DNA from: Parietichytrium sp. I65-24A
Lineage: Eukaryota > Sar > Bigyra > Thraustochytrida > Thraustochytriidae
NCBI GenBank assembly: GCA_012862575.1
Contig: BLSF01000025.1
Coordinates: 62,001 to 126,000, forward strand
Direction of reading: 5' to 3'
Length of the DNA stretch: 64,000 nt
The position numbers were made by a program, and so were the translations under genes. The notes under the pieces were generated by a model, which worked only from the letters and a program-made list of their open reading frames with translations, had not been told where the DNA came from and made no database searches. This document shows, one piece after another, positions 21,737 through 32,400 of this stretch (its first letter is position 1; each line of letters opens with the position of its first letter).

Positions 21737-23764
21737 TCAGCGGAGCAGGACTCCGTATTCTTTGCGAGCATAGTCCTGGAGCCGCTCTGCTTCGCCGGGA
21801 AGAGATGCAGCTCGATAGGCGGCAAAGATGGTAGCAAAAGTGGTCTCGGTGGGAACAGCACGAGAGGAAGAGCTTGAGATCTCCCGCAAAAGCTCTTCCG
21901 CTTCGCGGAGGCAACCACGGTCCGCGAGTGCCTTCGTAATCGCGTTCAGCGAAACCGTGTCAGGAAGCACTCCGACACGCGCCATTTCACCGAGCAACTT
22001 GCGAATACGAGATACTGGCACGACGGGCTCCTGCCTGCGAACAACAGGGTTGTCCAGTGCACCGAAAACAATGTTAAACCCAATCAGTATATTGGAGCGC
22101 TTGGTGTATTTTGGCAGCTTCTCTAAAAGGTATTCTTCAGCCCTGTCCAGGTCCCCGTATGATGTGAGAATCGTGAGCTTGGTATTATAAGTGATGCTGT
22201 CCTCGGGAATTCCGGAAGTTCGCATCTCTTCCATCACCCGATCCATCTCTTCGTATGTGGCTTCGCGCATGGAAAGATCCATGTTTTCAAATGTGACGCG
22301 CTTTCCTCCGCACATGTTGGAGTCGCTAGACGGTGCAATATAGTGCTTTATACAGAGCCCGCGCAACACCATATTGTATACACTGGTTGTCGGGCGAATC
22401 GATTCTGGATTGCACGGGTTCTTCATCACGTTGTTGATGATGCTCAGCGCCTTCTCCGTTTGTGCAGCCGAGCAAAAAGACTCCACTAGGCTTTGCAGGG
22501 TGACAGAGTCAACCTGTAAGCCGCCCATCTCCATCTCTTCAAGAAGCTCAAGCGACCTGTCTGGGTTTGAGCAAGAGCAGATTCTGCACTTACAAAAGCC
22601 GTTGAGGAGCCTGCATCTGCACCGCGAGTACCCCTTCAGAAGCACGTTATAGTGAATGGCCCCAGGATGAAGACCATATTTCCCCATTGTTCGAACGAGC
22701 TCCTCCGCTTCCTCCGCCTTTCCGACGGAGCACAGGACGTTTGCGGCGGTGCTAAACGTGTACGGCGTGGGTTCGAGGTTGGGGGAGTCTAGGATTTGCT
22801 GAAAAGTGGCCAGCGCCTTCTCCACCTGAGGAGGCTTTTGTCGGCCATAGCCTTTGATCATACTATTCAAAACGACCACATCGACGTCCAGCCAAAACTC
22901 GGTTTTCATGCGTTCGAGCATCAACTCGGCCTTGTCCATCATGGGCGGATCGTGCGTGACAATGACATTAATCACATAACTAACCAACTTGAGGTCGGGA
23001 AGATTTCCTTCGCTCAGGAAGGCCTCGAAAAATTGAATTGCATCGCGGGGCCGATTTACTTTTGCAAAGGCGGTCAGCATCAACGTGCAGCCTTTACTGT
23101 CCAAGTTAGTTCCCATCTGCTTTGCGAACTTGATGATGCACTCGCCAAGTGACACGGACTGGCTATCAGGCGTGTCCAGGACCGCGGCAAGCGCGGTGTT
23201 TAAAACTCTCCCGTCAAGCACAATAACGCCGCTCTTGACAGAGGACTGCAGCACCGGAAGGACGTTTTCGCAGCCAGAATACCGCAGAATTGTACAAAAG
23301 CTGTTCTGAACGCAAAACCCAAGTTGCCTCTGAAGGTTCAAAATAGACCATGCGTTGACGTGGTCACCAAACTCCGCCAAACCTGAGATCACAGCATTAA
23401 AGGTGCCCTCGTTCGCTTCGGTGTGGTAAGACTCTGGGCTGCGGCACAACATGTTCTGCAAGATGCTCATCCCGCTGTGCGGTTGCCCCGCGCGACAGTA
23501 CGCTTTGATAAGTATGTTCATCGTCACTGTCGTCGGCATATCGCCCATCGCGATCATCTCTGCCAACGTCCGCTCGGCGCCCGCTATGTCGCCGCGATTC
23601 GCCGCCTCATTCAGCGCGCTCCTCAGCGCGTAGACGTCGCCTTTGGCGCCACACTTACCATTCCCCCTTCCCCTGGCGCCTCTGCTACTTCCACGGCCCC
23701 TCCCGCGGCCCCTGCCTCCTCGGCCCTGTCCCCTCCCGCGCTGGCCAGCGGAGCCAGCGTTCAT
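21737..23764 (-). CDS. pentatricopeptide-repeat (PPR) protein
   Basis: PPR proteins bind organellar RNA sequence-specifically and govern its processing, stability or translation. The product is 675 residues from the first ATG (MNAGSAGQ). Residues ~8-42 are Arg-Gly-rich (RGQGRGGRGRGRGRG). The rest is about 14 helical-hairpin repeats of ~35 residues with typical PPR phrasing (TVTMNILIKAYCRAGQP, VVLNSMIKGYGRQKPPQ, IHYNVLLKGYSR, SLNAITKALADRGCLREAEE). A 17-residue insertion with six cysteines in CxC pairs breaks one repeat (nucleotides ~22570-22622). No DYW, E or nuclease domain is present. No classical mitochondrial presequence is visible, although a start upstream of the RG region cannot be excluded. 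The target RNA is unknown. Confidence 0.85.
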   Translation of the reverse strand: MNAGSAGQRGRGQGRGGRGRGRGRGSSRGARGRGNGKCGAKGDVYALRSALNEAANRGDIAGAERTLAEMIAMGDMPTTVTMNILIKAYCRAGQPHSGMSILQNMLCRSPESYHTEANEGTFNAVISGLAEFGDHVNAWSILNLQRQLGFCVQNSFCTILRYSGCENVLPVLQSSVKSGVIVLDGRVLNTALAAVLDTPDSQSVSLGECIIKFAKQMGTNLDSKGCTLMLTAFAKVNRPRDAIQFFEAFLSEGNLPDLKLVSYVINVIVTHDPPMMDKAELMLERMKTEFWLDVDVVVLNSMIKGYGRQKPPQVEKALATFQQILDSPNLEPTPYTFSTAANVLCSVGKAEEAEELVRTMGKYGLHPGAIHYNVLLKGYSRCRCRLLNGFCKCRICSCSNPDRSLELLEEMEMGGLQVDSVTLQSLVESFCSAAQTEKALSIINNVMKNPCNPESIRPTTSVYNMVLRGLCIKHYIAPSSDSNMCGGKRVTFENMDLSMREATYEEMDRVMEEMRTSGIPEDSITYNTKLTILTSYGDLDRAEEYLLEKLPKYTKRSNILIGFNIVFGALDNPVVRRQEPVVPVSRIRKLLGEMARVGVLPDTVSLNAITKALADRGCLREAEELLREISSSSSRAVPTETTFATIFAAYRAASLPGEAERLQDYARKEYGVLLR

Positions 23765-23843
23765 TCTCGCCTGCTTATCGCTAGCCCACCACTTCCAGTG
23801 CGCCACGTGCCAAGACAACTCCAAACGCGCATCCAACAGCTCG

Positions 23844-23925
23844 CCTTTCAACTTGCAACTCTCAACTTGAGTTCAACTTTCAACTTTTCGACTTTTCGAC
23901 TTTCGACTTTCAACCGAAACAGAAG
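23844..23925 (+). repeat. degenerate TCAACTTT/TCGACTTT minisatellite
   Basis: About ten imperfect 7-9-base units of TCAACTTT, TCAACTTG and TCGACTTT, starting about 80 bases upstream of the PPR ATG. Confidence 0.7.
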
Positions 23926-24983
23926 AGACAAGGTCGCTTCGGATGCCGCTCTGATCTTCGAGAATGTGTTCTCAGTACTCAGTACTCCGAACCCAAACCT
24001 ACACCGCCAGCTTTGTGATTTCGCCTGTTCGTCTTTCGCTCGCGAGTCCCGCAGTTCGTGGGACAGGCGGCCCACAGCTTACTGGTTGATTAGACCTTTT
24101 CGTAACGACGAAAGCGTCCGCGGTGCGCATCCCAAGTGCGTGCACTTGATCAGTAAGTGGTATTAATGTTTCGTGTAGTTAGCACGCAATTCGGAGGATG
24201 CCCTCTTTGAGATGTTTGAGATGTGCACAATGTTCAATGTGCACTCCCACTTTGACTCGCCAAAGAATTACAGCTCGTCTTCTATGGAGTTGTTGTGACG
24301 TGGGAATTTCCCGAAAGTGGGATGTTGCGAGTTTGTTTACGTCACAGAGACGTCAGCGTGACGACGGTATGAAGAAGCAACACTCCAGCAGAACTGAACT
24401 CGCAGAACAGAAGCCTTGTATCAGTTAATATTGGACCGCAAGATTTAATCTGCTTGAACCTTAATTAACTGAAGAGAGGCCAACAGTTTGAGGTTAGCAG
24501 AATAGGTGTCTCCGCACTTGTTTGACACTCAAGCGCCAGCTAGGCTATATCCATACTCCGGTCTATCTGGGATCCACCCTAGCCCATACCAATCCCAGGA
24601 GCTATAGCACTCGCTCTAGCTCTCTCGCTAGGAGCCATATCGGACTGGTACTATGTGCTGTGCTGACTGTGAGTACGTGTAGAACCGGTATTATCCCTTA
24701 GCATCCCGTAATATCCTGTAGCGCCCCTTCCCTCACTTATAACCAGCAACAATGAAGTCTCAATGAAGAATCTCACATCTCTCACAAACAAGTGTTCCCT
24801 CTCTTATCTTCTCCTCTCTTCCGCGCAGAAAGAGGGACAAAGAGAGAGAAAAGAGAAAAGCGCAAAGAGAAAAGAGAGGGATAGTGAGTGACTGAGTGAG
24901 TGAGCGGGTGACGTGCGGTGTGGGATTGGTTAGGTTAGCGACTCACGGGCGTCGGACGAGCACGGAGGGGACATCCGTGCGGG

Positions 24984-25039
24984 GATTTGGTGATCTGGTG
25001 ATCTGGAGATCTGGAGATCTGGTGCTTTGGTGATTTGGT
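24984..25039 (+). repeat. GATCTGG(T/A) tandem repeat
   Basis: Units of 8-9 bases (GATCTGGTG, GATCTGGA) repeated about five times and decaying to GATTTGGT, 120 bases before the start of the proline-rich protein gene. Confidence 0.75.
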
Positions 25040-25156
25040 TTATCTTGTTGGACGGACTAAAGTCAGTGTCTCCGTACTTGTTCGCCTCTCTCAGTCGCTT
25101 GCGGCGCAGCGAAGAGTGTATGAGCGAGTCGTGGCTCCACGCAAAAGTGCGCCGAG

Positions 25157-28100
25157 ATGGGATTCTTTAGCAAGCTCAAGCCGAAGAAGAAGGATGGCAA
25201 GAACGCTAGTGGCGAAGTGGCGACTGTGCCTCCTGCAGTGACTGTCTTCGACACCAGTAACGCGCCCATTGGAGACGTGGAGCCTGATACTGTGGAGACT
25301 CCGCGAGGAGCGCCGGGCAGCCCGGACTCTGCCATGGAGGAGGCCTCGTATGCCGAGGCGTTCAATGATGGTCAAATCGGAGATGCTGCAGTGGACTCAG
25401 ACGACAATGGACCTCCGCCGCCGCCGCCGCCGAGGTCCCCAGTCCCGCCCGAACCGCATGCGAGCCAAATTGAGCACGGCAACCGTACCGACGGCGCAGG
25501 GGACAATGAGGAAGGGGAGGAAGTGGAGCTGGTCAAGCTGACGGATGTTCCGCTGGACTCGGTGAAGAACAAGCTCGTCAAATTTTATTCGGTGTACGAC
25601 CCGTCGAAGCTCGAGACGATGGATAAAATTATGGACTACGTTATGGAGAAAGGATTAGAAAAGCTCGACCGAGGTTTGCTCAAAAAGTATGGATGCTGCA
25701 CCGGCCTCGCAGGTATTCCTAATGTGAACACTATTGATGATATTCAGAACGTGGACGAACATCAGACTCCAGTGCAGGAGCCCAAACCGTCAACTGCCGG
25801 CGCTGAGCATGACAGCTCATCTGCGCATGCGAGCATAACCATGCCGAAGAGGCCCGCCGACCTACCCCCGCCCCCTGCGCAAGACGTAATGTACAAAAGT
25901 TTAGAGTCTGCACTCAACGCACGCAGACTTGAGTTTTTGCTAGGCGAACTGCTGCACCTGGGAATCGAGGAGTTCACCGATCTGTCGAAACTTGATAATC
26001 AAACTTATAAGGACTCTGTCTGGTCCGGTCTGGATTTCGTGACCAAAAAGAAACTAGCCGGCTTGGTCAACGACGCAAAAAGCTGTGCGCCGGCTGCCTC
26101 TGGCGTTGTGAGCGGCGAATCGCAAGCGCAGCAACTAACTTCTCTAGAGTCCCCTGTGGCGTCGCCAAGACAAAGCAGTGCAGCTCCAAAGAGTCCATTT
26201 GGTCCTGCTCTGGCCATTGCCGCCGTGCAAAAGTTCAAGCAGCGGAAGAGCCTTCGCGGTCAGTTGCCTGATGATGAAGACGTTGACGCCACGGGTCCTC
26301 CTCCTCCTCCCGTGCCTCCGAGATCGTCTGGCGAATTCAGCCCACCAACAGAAGAAACTGGGGAGCAGATCTCTGAAAAAGAAGTATCAGAACCCCTGAC
26401 GGACGTCAGCCCCGTTACGACTGTCGCAGAGGACAGTTCTGTTCCGCCACCCCTTCCACCCAGCTCCCCTGAAAGGACATCGCATTTACGAGGTAGTTCC
26501 GGGGAGTCGATTGAGTCGTCGAGCGTCCCGCCCCCTTCTCCTCCGCCTCTCCCTCCGGCCCCTTCCTTTAGAAGAAGAGACACTGGTGGGAGCGAGGGCA
26601 AACCCGAGGTTCCGTCTCGGCCAGTGTCGTTGCAGAGCGTGGACAGCTCTGGCCCCCCTCCACTCCCGTCGAGGTCGAGTATTCGCTCCGTATCTTCCGC
26701 TTTGAACAGTGCAGGTGTGAATAGCGATAGCGAAACCCGGAGAGCTCGCGTAGAGAGCACAGGTAGTTCGACCTCTCAAGGCAGTGAGTACACAACCGAT
26801 TCGGACCAAAATTTTGATCGCGACGATGTGACTGCAAAGGGAAGAGCCGATTCGCTTTCTTCGCACAAAAAGGAAGACAATGACGTTGCAAATGAAGCGT
26901 CCGAAGACGAAGCGGTTCAAGAAAGAGCGAATGAGGCTGGAGCCGGAGTTGTGCTAGCCCAAGAGCTAGGAGCGAGTGTTAAATCAAGAGATGACGGAAT
27001 CGCTCAAGGAGCAGAGAAAGTCGACATGAATGACGATGTGAAGCGGGAGTCTAAAGAAGACGTGGAAGGCGATCCAGAGCAACAAGACGCTGAAGAGACA
27101 GAGACAGAGGATGAGAAGCGTGAACGCGAGCTTCAGGAGAAGATGGCGAGGTTGGAGGCCAAGGCTCGTGCAGAGCGCGAGGCTCTTGCGTCAGCAGCTG
27201 CTGGCGGAAGCAATGCGTCTGCAGAGGAGGAGGATGCGACTTCAAAAGAGGACAGTAAAGCAGCGAAGGCCACTCCATTTCGCCCTTCGATTCCTGGAAT
27301 GATGGGTGCCAATGACGAGATGCGAGCCCTGCTTCAGTCACGAAAACAGCTCGAGAAGAAGTCAGAGGCTCCTGCGCCGGTCGAAGTATCGGGAAGCGAA
27401 GCTTGTTCTCAATTCCGCATCGACTTGACTGCCACAGCCTTTAATGTGTGCGTTTGTGGGTTTCCTAAATCTGAGCACACCATAACAGGCTCTCCTCACA
27501 GCGGTAGGTCGTCTGCCCATTCTTCTTTTCGAGTGCGAAGCGGAGAGTTTCAGAGAGCAACGTCTCCTCCAGCAGAGGGAAGTGGTCGGTTCACTGGCTT
27601 GAGAAGCACCGTGGCTTCTGTACCTCCTCCTGCACCACCGAGGCCGGCGGAAGGTCCAGGCGCAGCGGACGTGACCGTCGATACAGATGTTGCTGAAAAA
27701 GAAGAAGAAGTCCACGCTGCTGTTTCAGAAGTTGTGCAGCCACCACCACCCCCTCGTGCACCTCGTATTACTTCGGCTGGTTCCGGAAGCAAGTCTTCTC
27801 TTCCCTCCATGTCGGAATCCTCTGATGCGGCGGAAAAGCCGCCACCAGCTCCTCAATCGTCTGAGGGAGGTCCCGCCGAAAATGTGAAGAAGAAGCCTCC
27901 CCCTCCTTTGCCCCGGCGCACCAGTTCCAGTATGAGCCGCAAAGTTTCCGCTGGCAGCGAATCAGAGTCTATACCGCCTCCGCCGCCAGCAAGTAAGGCT
28001 GCCGAAGAGGATGCCTCGGTGGAGGGAAGCAAATCGGAAAAGTTGGAGCCAATAAATTATCGTGAAATGGTCATTAATTTCTATCAAAAGCATAATCCGG

Positions 28101-28204
28101 ACAAGCTGGACACTCTGGACGTTATCATGTCCAGGTTTGCCGGTCGCGAGGATATTTTGCTTGACAAGCTACAGAAGAAGTATCAAGCCGAGCTAGACGG
28201 TTGA
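25157..28204 (+). CDS. proline-rich scaffold-like protein with duplicated FY-NP-KL module and Cys/His motif
   Basis: I do not recognise this 1,015-residue protein as a named family. It starts MGFFSKLKPKKKDGK, a glycine followed by a basic cluster that might favour membrane association. Long acidic, Ser-rich and proline-run stretches (PPPPPPRSPVPP and at least six similar) look like SH3/WW/EVH1 ligands. A ~40-residue module at ~137-178 (LVKFYSVYDPSKLETMDKIM, ending LLKKYG) recurs at the C-terminus, ~967-1014 (MVINFYQKHNPDKLDTLDVI, ending LQKKYQAELDG). Between them, ~250-310 is a compact helical segment (LEFLLGELLHLGIEEFTDLS) that could be SAM-like. At ~748-780 a C-x2-F ... CVCGFPKSEH string suggests metal binding. 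It converges tightly with VPS16 (120 bases between stops). A scaffold role is inference. Confidence 0.8.
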   Translation: MGFFSKLKPKKKDGKNASGEVATVPPAVTVFDTSNAPIGDVEPDTVETPRGAPGSPDSAMEEASYAEAFNDGQIGDAAVDSDDNGPPPPPPPRSPVPPEPHASQIEHGNRTDGAGDNEEGEEVELVKLTDVPLDSVKNKLVKFYSVYDPSKLETMDKIMDYVMEKGLEKLDRGLLKKYGCCTGLAGIPNVNTIDDIQNVDEHQTPVQEPKPSTAGAEHDSSSAHASITMPKRPADLPPPPAQDVMYKSLESALNARRLEFLLGELLHLGIEEFTDLSKLDNQTYKDSVWSGLDFVTKKKLAGLVNDAKSCAPAASGVVSGESQAQQLTSLESPVASPRQSSAAPKSPFGPALAIAAVQKFKQRKSLRGQLPDDEDVDATGPPPPPVPPRSSGEFSPPTEETGEQISEKEVSEPLTDVSPVTTVAEDSSVPPPLPPSSPERTSHLRGSSGESIESSSVPPPSPPPLPPAPSFRRRDTGGSEGKPEVPSRPVSLQSVDSSGPPPLPSRSSIRSVSSALNSAGVNSDSETRRARVESTGSSTSQGSEYTTDSDQNFDRDDVTAKGRADSLSSHKKEDNDVANEASEDEAVQERANEAGAGVVLAQELGASVKSRDDGIAQGAEKVDMNDDVKRESKEDVEGDPEQQDAEETETEDEKRERELQEKMARLEAKARAEREALASAAAGGSNASAEEEDATSKEDSKAAKATPFRPSIPGMMGANDEMRALLQSRKQLEKKSEAPAPVEVSGSEACSQFRIDLTATAFNVCVCGFPKSEHTITGSPHSGRSSAHSSFRVRSGEFQRATSPPAEGSGRFTGLRSTVASVPPPAPPRPAEGPGAADVTVDTDVAEKEEEVHAAVSEVVQPPPPPRAPRITSAGSGSKSSLPSMSESSDAAEKPPPAPQSSEGGPAENVKKKPPPPLPRRTSSSMSRKVSAGSESESIPPPPPASKAAEEDASVEGSKSEKLEPINYREMVINFYQKHNPDKLDTLDVIMSRFAGREDILLDKLQKKYQAELDG

Positions 28205-28324
28205 ACGAGTAGATTCCATATAGCATACATACAATAAAACCATCCATTCCGCTGACATTAAAAAGAGCTGTGATTGTTCTGTGTTCTGAATTCTTCAAAT
28301 CTCTGTCGTCGCACAGGTGACCGT

Positions 28325-31306
28325 TTAAAGTTCCCTAACACGGCGCACAATATCATCGCGCAAGTCTTCGTCATCAGTCCGGTTCCGGATGAGTTGAAGC
28401 GTAGTGATATCTTTGGCCTGGGCAGCAGCATGAATGGCGTTCTCCCACATGCATGCCTTAAGAAATCCTTCAAGTCTTTCTTTGTCATCTTTGACGAGAA
28501 GTGCAAAATATCGTGCCTCCTCCGTATTGCCAGCCTCCAGACAAGCTTCCACAAACGCTAGATGACTGATTGGGAGCCACTTTTGCACAGCCAGTGACCG
28601 AAGCTTCGCCCAGTCTTTCCTTTGAGCCAGGGCCTTGATCTTTATCTGCATGAATGCTTTCTCGCCCAGATCAAACTCCTCTTTGAGCTGCTGTGCCCGC
28701 TTGTCGAGATCTAGAATGAGACAGTTGAAGATTGTGTCAACCAAAGAGTTATCAACAAAGCACGTTTTGCCGGTAAACTCTTCAAGCTCTTTTTGAATGC
28801 GGAGAAGACGAATTTGCTCCGTGCAAGTTTTCTGGTAGAATTTTGATGAGGAGCTGTCCTTCAATCTTTCCGCAGCTATAGCAAGCTTCTCACAACGTTT
28901 CTCCAGTGTGTCGCACTGGTAGGCCTCCACAATGCAGGTAATTCCAATTTGATGAACGCGATTTGCAACTTGACACATTTCTTTGAGCAAGGCATACTCT
29001 CGGGCAGCCTCGCAGTAGACAGAGAAAACGTTTCTCGCCAACGGAAATTGCACAACTAGTGCCAAAAACGTGTCCCGCTGCAGCATCAATTCCTCCTTCC
29101 AGCGAGGCTCCTCTACCACAGGGGAGATGCGCCGGTAGAAAGGCGAGTCGTGCTTTGGCCAGGCGCGCAGCAAGCAGTATAAAATCATGTCAAATTCATG
29201 AGAGTGCACAGCGTAGGCCAGCGCCTTCGGGTACTGCTCAAACTGCAGTAGCTGGAGCACTCTGTTGTAACTCACGGGCTCGGCGTTCGCAAGAATCAAA
29301 GCTAAATGCTCCTTTCCACTCCTGTGCGCCACGCGCGCGAGCCGCGTGTAGCGTATCCCACGAACCGGTGCAAGTTTGGAGTGGATTGACTCGAAAATTG
29401 CTCTCTCCTGGTCTTCCATAGGGTCAAAAATTGTCGAATTAGGTTTAATACCGATTTGATTCGACCCGCCGTGAATGGCTTTCATGGGAGCGCCGACGGG
29501 CCGGCCAGGGGACCCAACAGAGGGCATCCACGTCGAGGACACAGACTTCATGGGGACCCCGAAGCGGGACATGTGCGGCATGTTTGCACCAGTGCGGCCA
29601 ATGTAGGTGCTCGTGGTTGACACAGTGGACTGTACCGAGGCGAGGCTTACTTGCGAATTCGTTCTCTCTCTGAGGGGCGGGGCGTGCCCTTCCACTTTGG
29701 TGAGCTCTTTGCGCACCTTTGCTTCCGCCCAGTCCATGAGCAAGATCTGCTTCACCGTGTGGGGGAGATCGAGATAGGCGCATATTTTCAGTGCCAGCAA
29801 GTAAAATCCGTCCTTGGCGAGGCGCATGACTACAGTACGAGGGCCAAGCCGTTCATACTGCTGGTAGGTCAGAGGCATACTGACGGACTCGTGACGAATC
29901 ATGTTAAGTACGCGAAGGGCGTTGCATGCCAACACAAAGTCTGAAGCACACTCCCTCCTCTCATCGTCCAGATCACAAAAGGCCTTTCCTACAGACGCCG
30001 CTTTCAAGAGCTCCTGCTGACGTGCGACGTCAAACTCGGCACAAGCGGACTGTATGCAGCCTTTGACCGCTTCAACGAGATGGCCTTCGCCTTTGATTGC
30101 CCTCAAGGAAACCTGCATTTTTCGGTTCCAGAGTACAAAATGGTCTCGTTAGCCTATTTCATTCTCTGGACGGCAACGGGCCTATGGAAGAATCACATTG
30201 TCTATGCCAAGTAAAATGTGAGCCAGGCAAGATGAAGAACTTACGTCTGCTTTGGAATCGCCGCTCTCCACGGCCTCCACGGCGTCGCAGAGCATGGCAG
30301 CAGGAGCAAAGGAGCCAATCTTGAGAATCTCTTCTGTGGCAGGGTGTACGCGCTGCAGAATTTCCATGGCATCGGCAGAGTAAATTCTCAGGCAGTCGAT
30401 CTCCTGCACAATGAAGACTGGGTCCCGATAGGTGTACTTGACCCAGTCCCCGTACGGCCCGATGAGCAAGATCCCCAAGTTTTTCCACGAGCATGCCACG
30501 CAGTCGTCGCCGCACCAGCACATTTGAACAGGCGCCACGCCGCCCTTCGTGTCGAACTCGAGCAGAGCCTTGGTGAACGCCGCGTTCATAACCGTGAGCC
30601 ACCCCGACTCGCTGAAGCAAGCCACGTACTTGCCGTTCGGCGACACGCTCAGTCGCACCACCGCCGCCCCGCGCGCTTCCTCCCCCGGCGGCACCTTCAC
30701 CTCCTGCACCGCCGCGTCCTCGGCCAGCACGCGGACCGCGCCGTCCGCAGTTGCCACCACCACTCGCACCGCGCCGTCTCCGTCCTCCGACCGCGCGCAC
30801 CCCGCGCACCCCGCGCACGCCAGCGCCGTCACCGGGCTCGCCGTCCCCACTGTCCCCACCCTTCTCCCGCCCCTCTGTCCCCGCGTCGCTGCCCACACAC
30901 CGCCGCCGTCGTCCACGCCCACCACCGTCCCGCACGCGCACACTATCGCCGCCTGCACCTGCGCGTCGCCGCCCAGAAGACCGCGGCCCCAGCGGCCCCA
31001 GCGGCCCCAGGCGCCGCGCGCGCCGAGGCGCCACAGGTCCCCGCGCGCGCCCACGCCTAGGAGCGCGCCGCCGGGGACCCACCCCAGCGCAGCGAGCGAC
31101 TGCGGGGAGGGGGAGGGGGGGAGGGCGCAGAGGCGGCGGGCGCTGCTGGAGAAGACCGCGTTGAGCGCGGGGACGGCGACTGCCCCGCCGTGCGGACTGG
31201 CCCGCGCGCCGTCCAGAGAGTCCGCGCGGGAGGCTGGCCAACCGAGACGGTACACAGCCTGCTTGCGGTACTGCGCCTGGCCCAGCGCCTGCCACTGCGA
31301 CGCCAT
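28325..31306 (-). CDS. VPS16: VPS16, HOPS/CORVET core subunit, two exons
   Basis: VPS16 is a class C core subunit of the HOPS and CORVET tethers. It works with VPS33 in endosome-lysosome/vacuole fusion. I join exon 31306-30245 to exon 30112-28325 (132-nt intron: donor GTAAGT, CTAAC branch word, acceptor GCAG, phase 0), giving 949 residues against ~840 in animals. The N-terminal propeller (VPS16_N) includes VSPNGKYVACFSESGWL, VQMCWCGDDCVACSW and DPVFIVQEIDCLRIYS. The extra length is Ala/Gly/Trp-rich low-complexity sequence at ~60-180. The C-terminal VPS16_C solenoid carries the family strings LLKAASVGKAF, NALRVLNMIRH, MPLTYQQYERLG and LALKICAYLDLP. The start ATG gives MASQWQALG and lies next to a pyrimidine tract. 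Confidence 0.93.
30113..30244 (-). other. predicted VPS16 intron
   Basis: 132 nt from GTAAGT to GCAG with a CTAAC word 40 nt before the acceptor. Removing it joins ...SGDSKAD to VSLRAIKGEG in frame, matching continuous VPS16 homology across the join. Confidence 0.8.
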
Positions 31307-31312
31307 CTGCCC

Positions 31313-31384
31313 CTCTCTTTCTTTCTCTCGTTCTCTCGTTCTCTCTCTCTCGCTCTATCTATCTGTCTGTCTGTCTGTCTGTCT
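31313..31384 (+). repeat. CT/CTGT tract upstream of VPS16 ATG
   Basis: TCTCTTTC-rich sequence grading into CTGT tetranucleotides, starting 7 bases upstream of the VPS16 ATG; GA-rich on the coding strand. Confidence 0.8.
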
Positions 31385-31611
31385 CCCGCTGTACGTGGTG
31401 GGCGAACCCGCGCTCCCTTCTTTTCCCAGTCCGTAGTCTGTTCTCGGCCTGTTCCTGGTCTGTTCCCCGGCGTTCCTGGACCAAGCTGCGGGCTGCGTTC
31501 TGTGTTCTGTGTTCTGCGTGCGCGGCCTGTAGTGGGACACGCGAGGAGTGAGCCGTAGAGCACGTCCCAGATCCCTCCGATCCCTTTTCACGGGATCCTT
31601 CCGTCTGTTCC

Positions 31612-31621
31612 TCTCTCTCTG

Positions 31622-31655
<34 letters not shown>

Positions 31656-31707
31656 CCTCTCTCTCTCCTTCTGTCTGTGTGTCTGTGTGTCTGTGTGTCT
31701 GTCTGTC
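31612..31707 (+). repeat. (CT)n / (TGTGTCTG)n microsatellite
   Basis: A long CT run interrupted by GTTCCT, then TGTGTCTG units and CTGT units. Confidence 0.85.
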
Positions 31708-31977
31708 TCTCCGAGAGCGCTGGCGGGAGTGCGCCGGAGCTGGCGTGGGCTCCTCTGCCGGCCGACGCGAGGCGAGATTTGCCGGATGTTTTAGTTTTAG
31801 ATGGATACCTCAGGAATCTCCCGGTGTGGGTCCGGGTCGGGTTCTCGTCGCTCGGGTTCCGAATGTGATCAACTGTGCGTGGGTTGTCATTTGGTCATTT
31901 GGGTGGGTGCCGAGCCCTCGGAAGACGGTGGATGAAGTGCCAATGCATGCATGCAATGATCCTTGAGACGGCTTGAA

Positions 31978-32042
31978 AACGGAGAATGGGGAATGGAGAA
32001 TGGAGAATGGGGAATAGAGAATTGAGATTGGAGGATGGAAAA
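31978..32042 (+). repeat. GGAGAATGG tandem repeat
   Basis: About seven degenerate 7-9-base units (GGAGAATGG, GGGAATGG, AGAGAATT, GGAGGATGG) in the VPS16-kinase spacer. Confidence 0.75.
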
Positions 32043-32400
32043 GGGAGAGGGAAGGACTGCGGGTTTGAATGTTGTGGTTTGTTCTCGTGTGCCCTTGCAG
32101 ATGCAGTGGGAGAAACCTGCTATGAGGGTGAGCTGCGTTGCTGACGAAGCAAGGGAAAAGGAGATGGAACAGAAACATAGAGAAAGGAACAAGAGCAAAA
32201 AAAACTTGCCACTGTCTCAAACGGGAAATCTGCGGCTGCGTTCTCATGAGTATTCATTCCCAGCTCAGTCTTGTCTCCTAATTTCCTATTGGAGCTTGGT
32301 GGAACAAGACAACGCCATCGCGGCGAAAAAGTCACGGTACGTGGCCCGTCCAGCGTTGAATGCAAATGCAAATGCAAACGCAAACGCTGAGATGGCGGGA

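Larger units (their letters stand above)
23765..25156. promoter_or_regulatory. divergent promoter region PPR gene / proline-rich protein
   Basis: 1.4 kb between divergent starts. It holds a TCAACTTT-type repeat near the PPR gene, CTAG-rich words (24535-24640), TGACTGTGA at 24664-24672, a purine-rich tract (24830-24885) and a GATCTGGT repeat. No gene recognised. Confidence 0.4.
31307..32400. other. spacer upstream of VPS16, with three simple repeats
   Basis: 1.1 kb between the VPS16 start and the kinase stop (same strand). It is dominated by CT-, CTGT- and GAGAATGG-type repeats, listed separately. No gene recognised; it should contain the VPS16 promoter. Confidence 0.45.
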
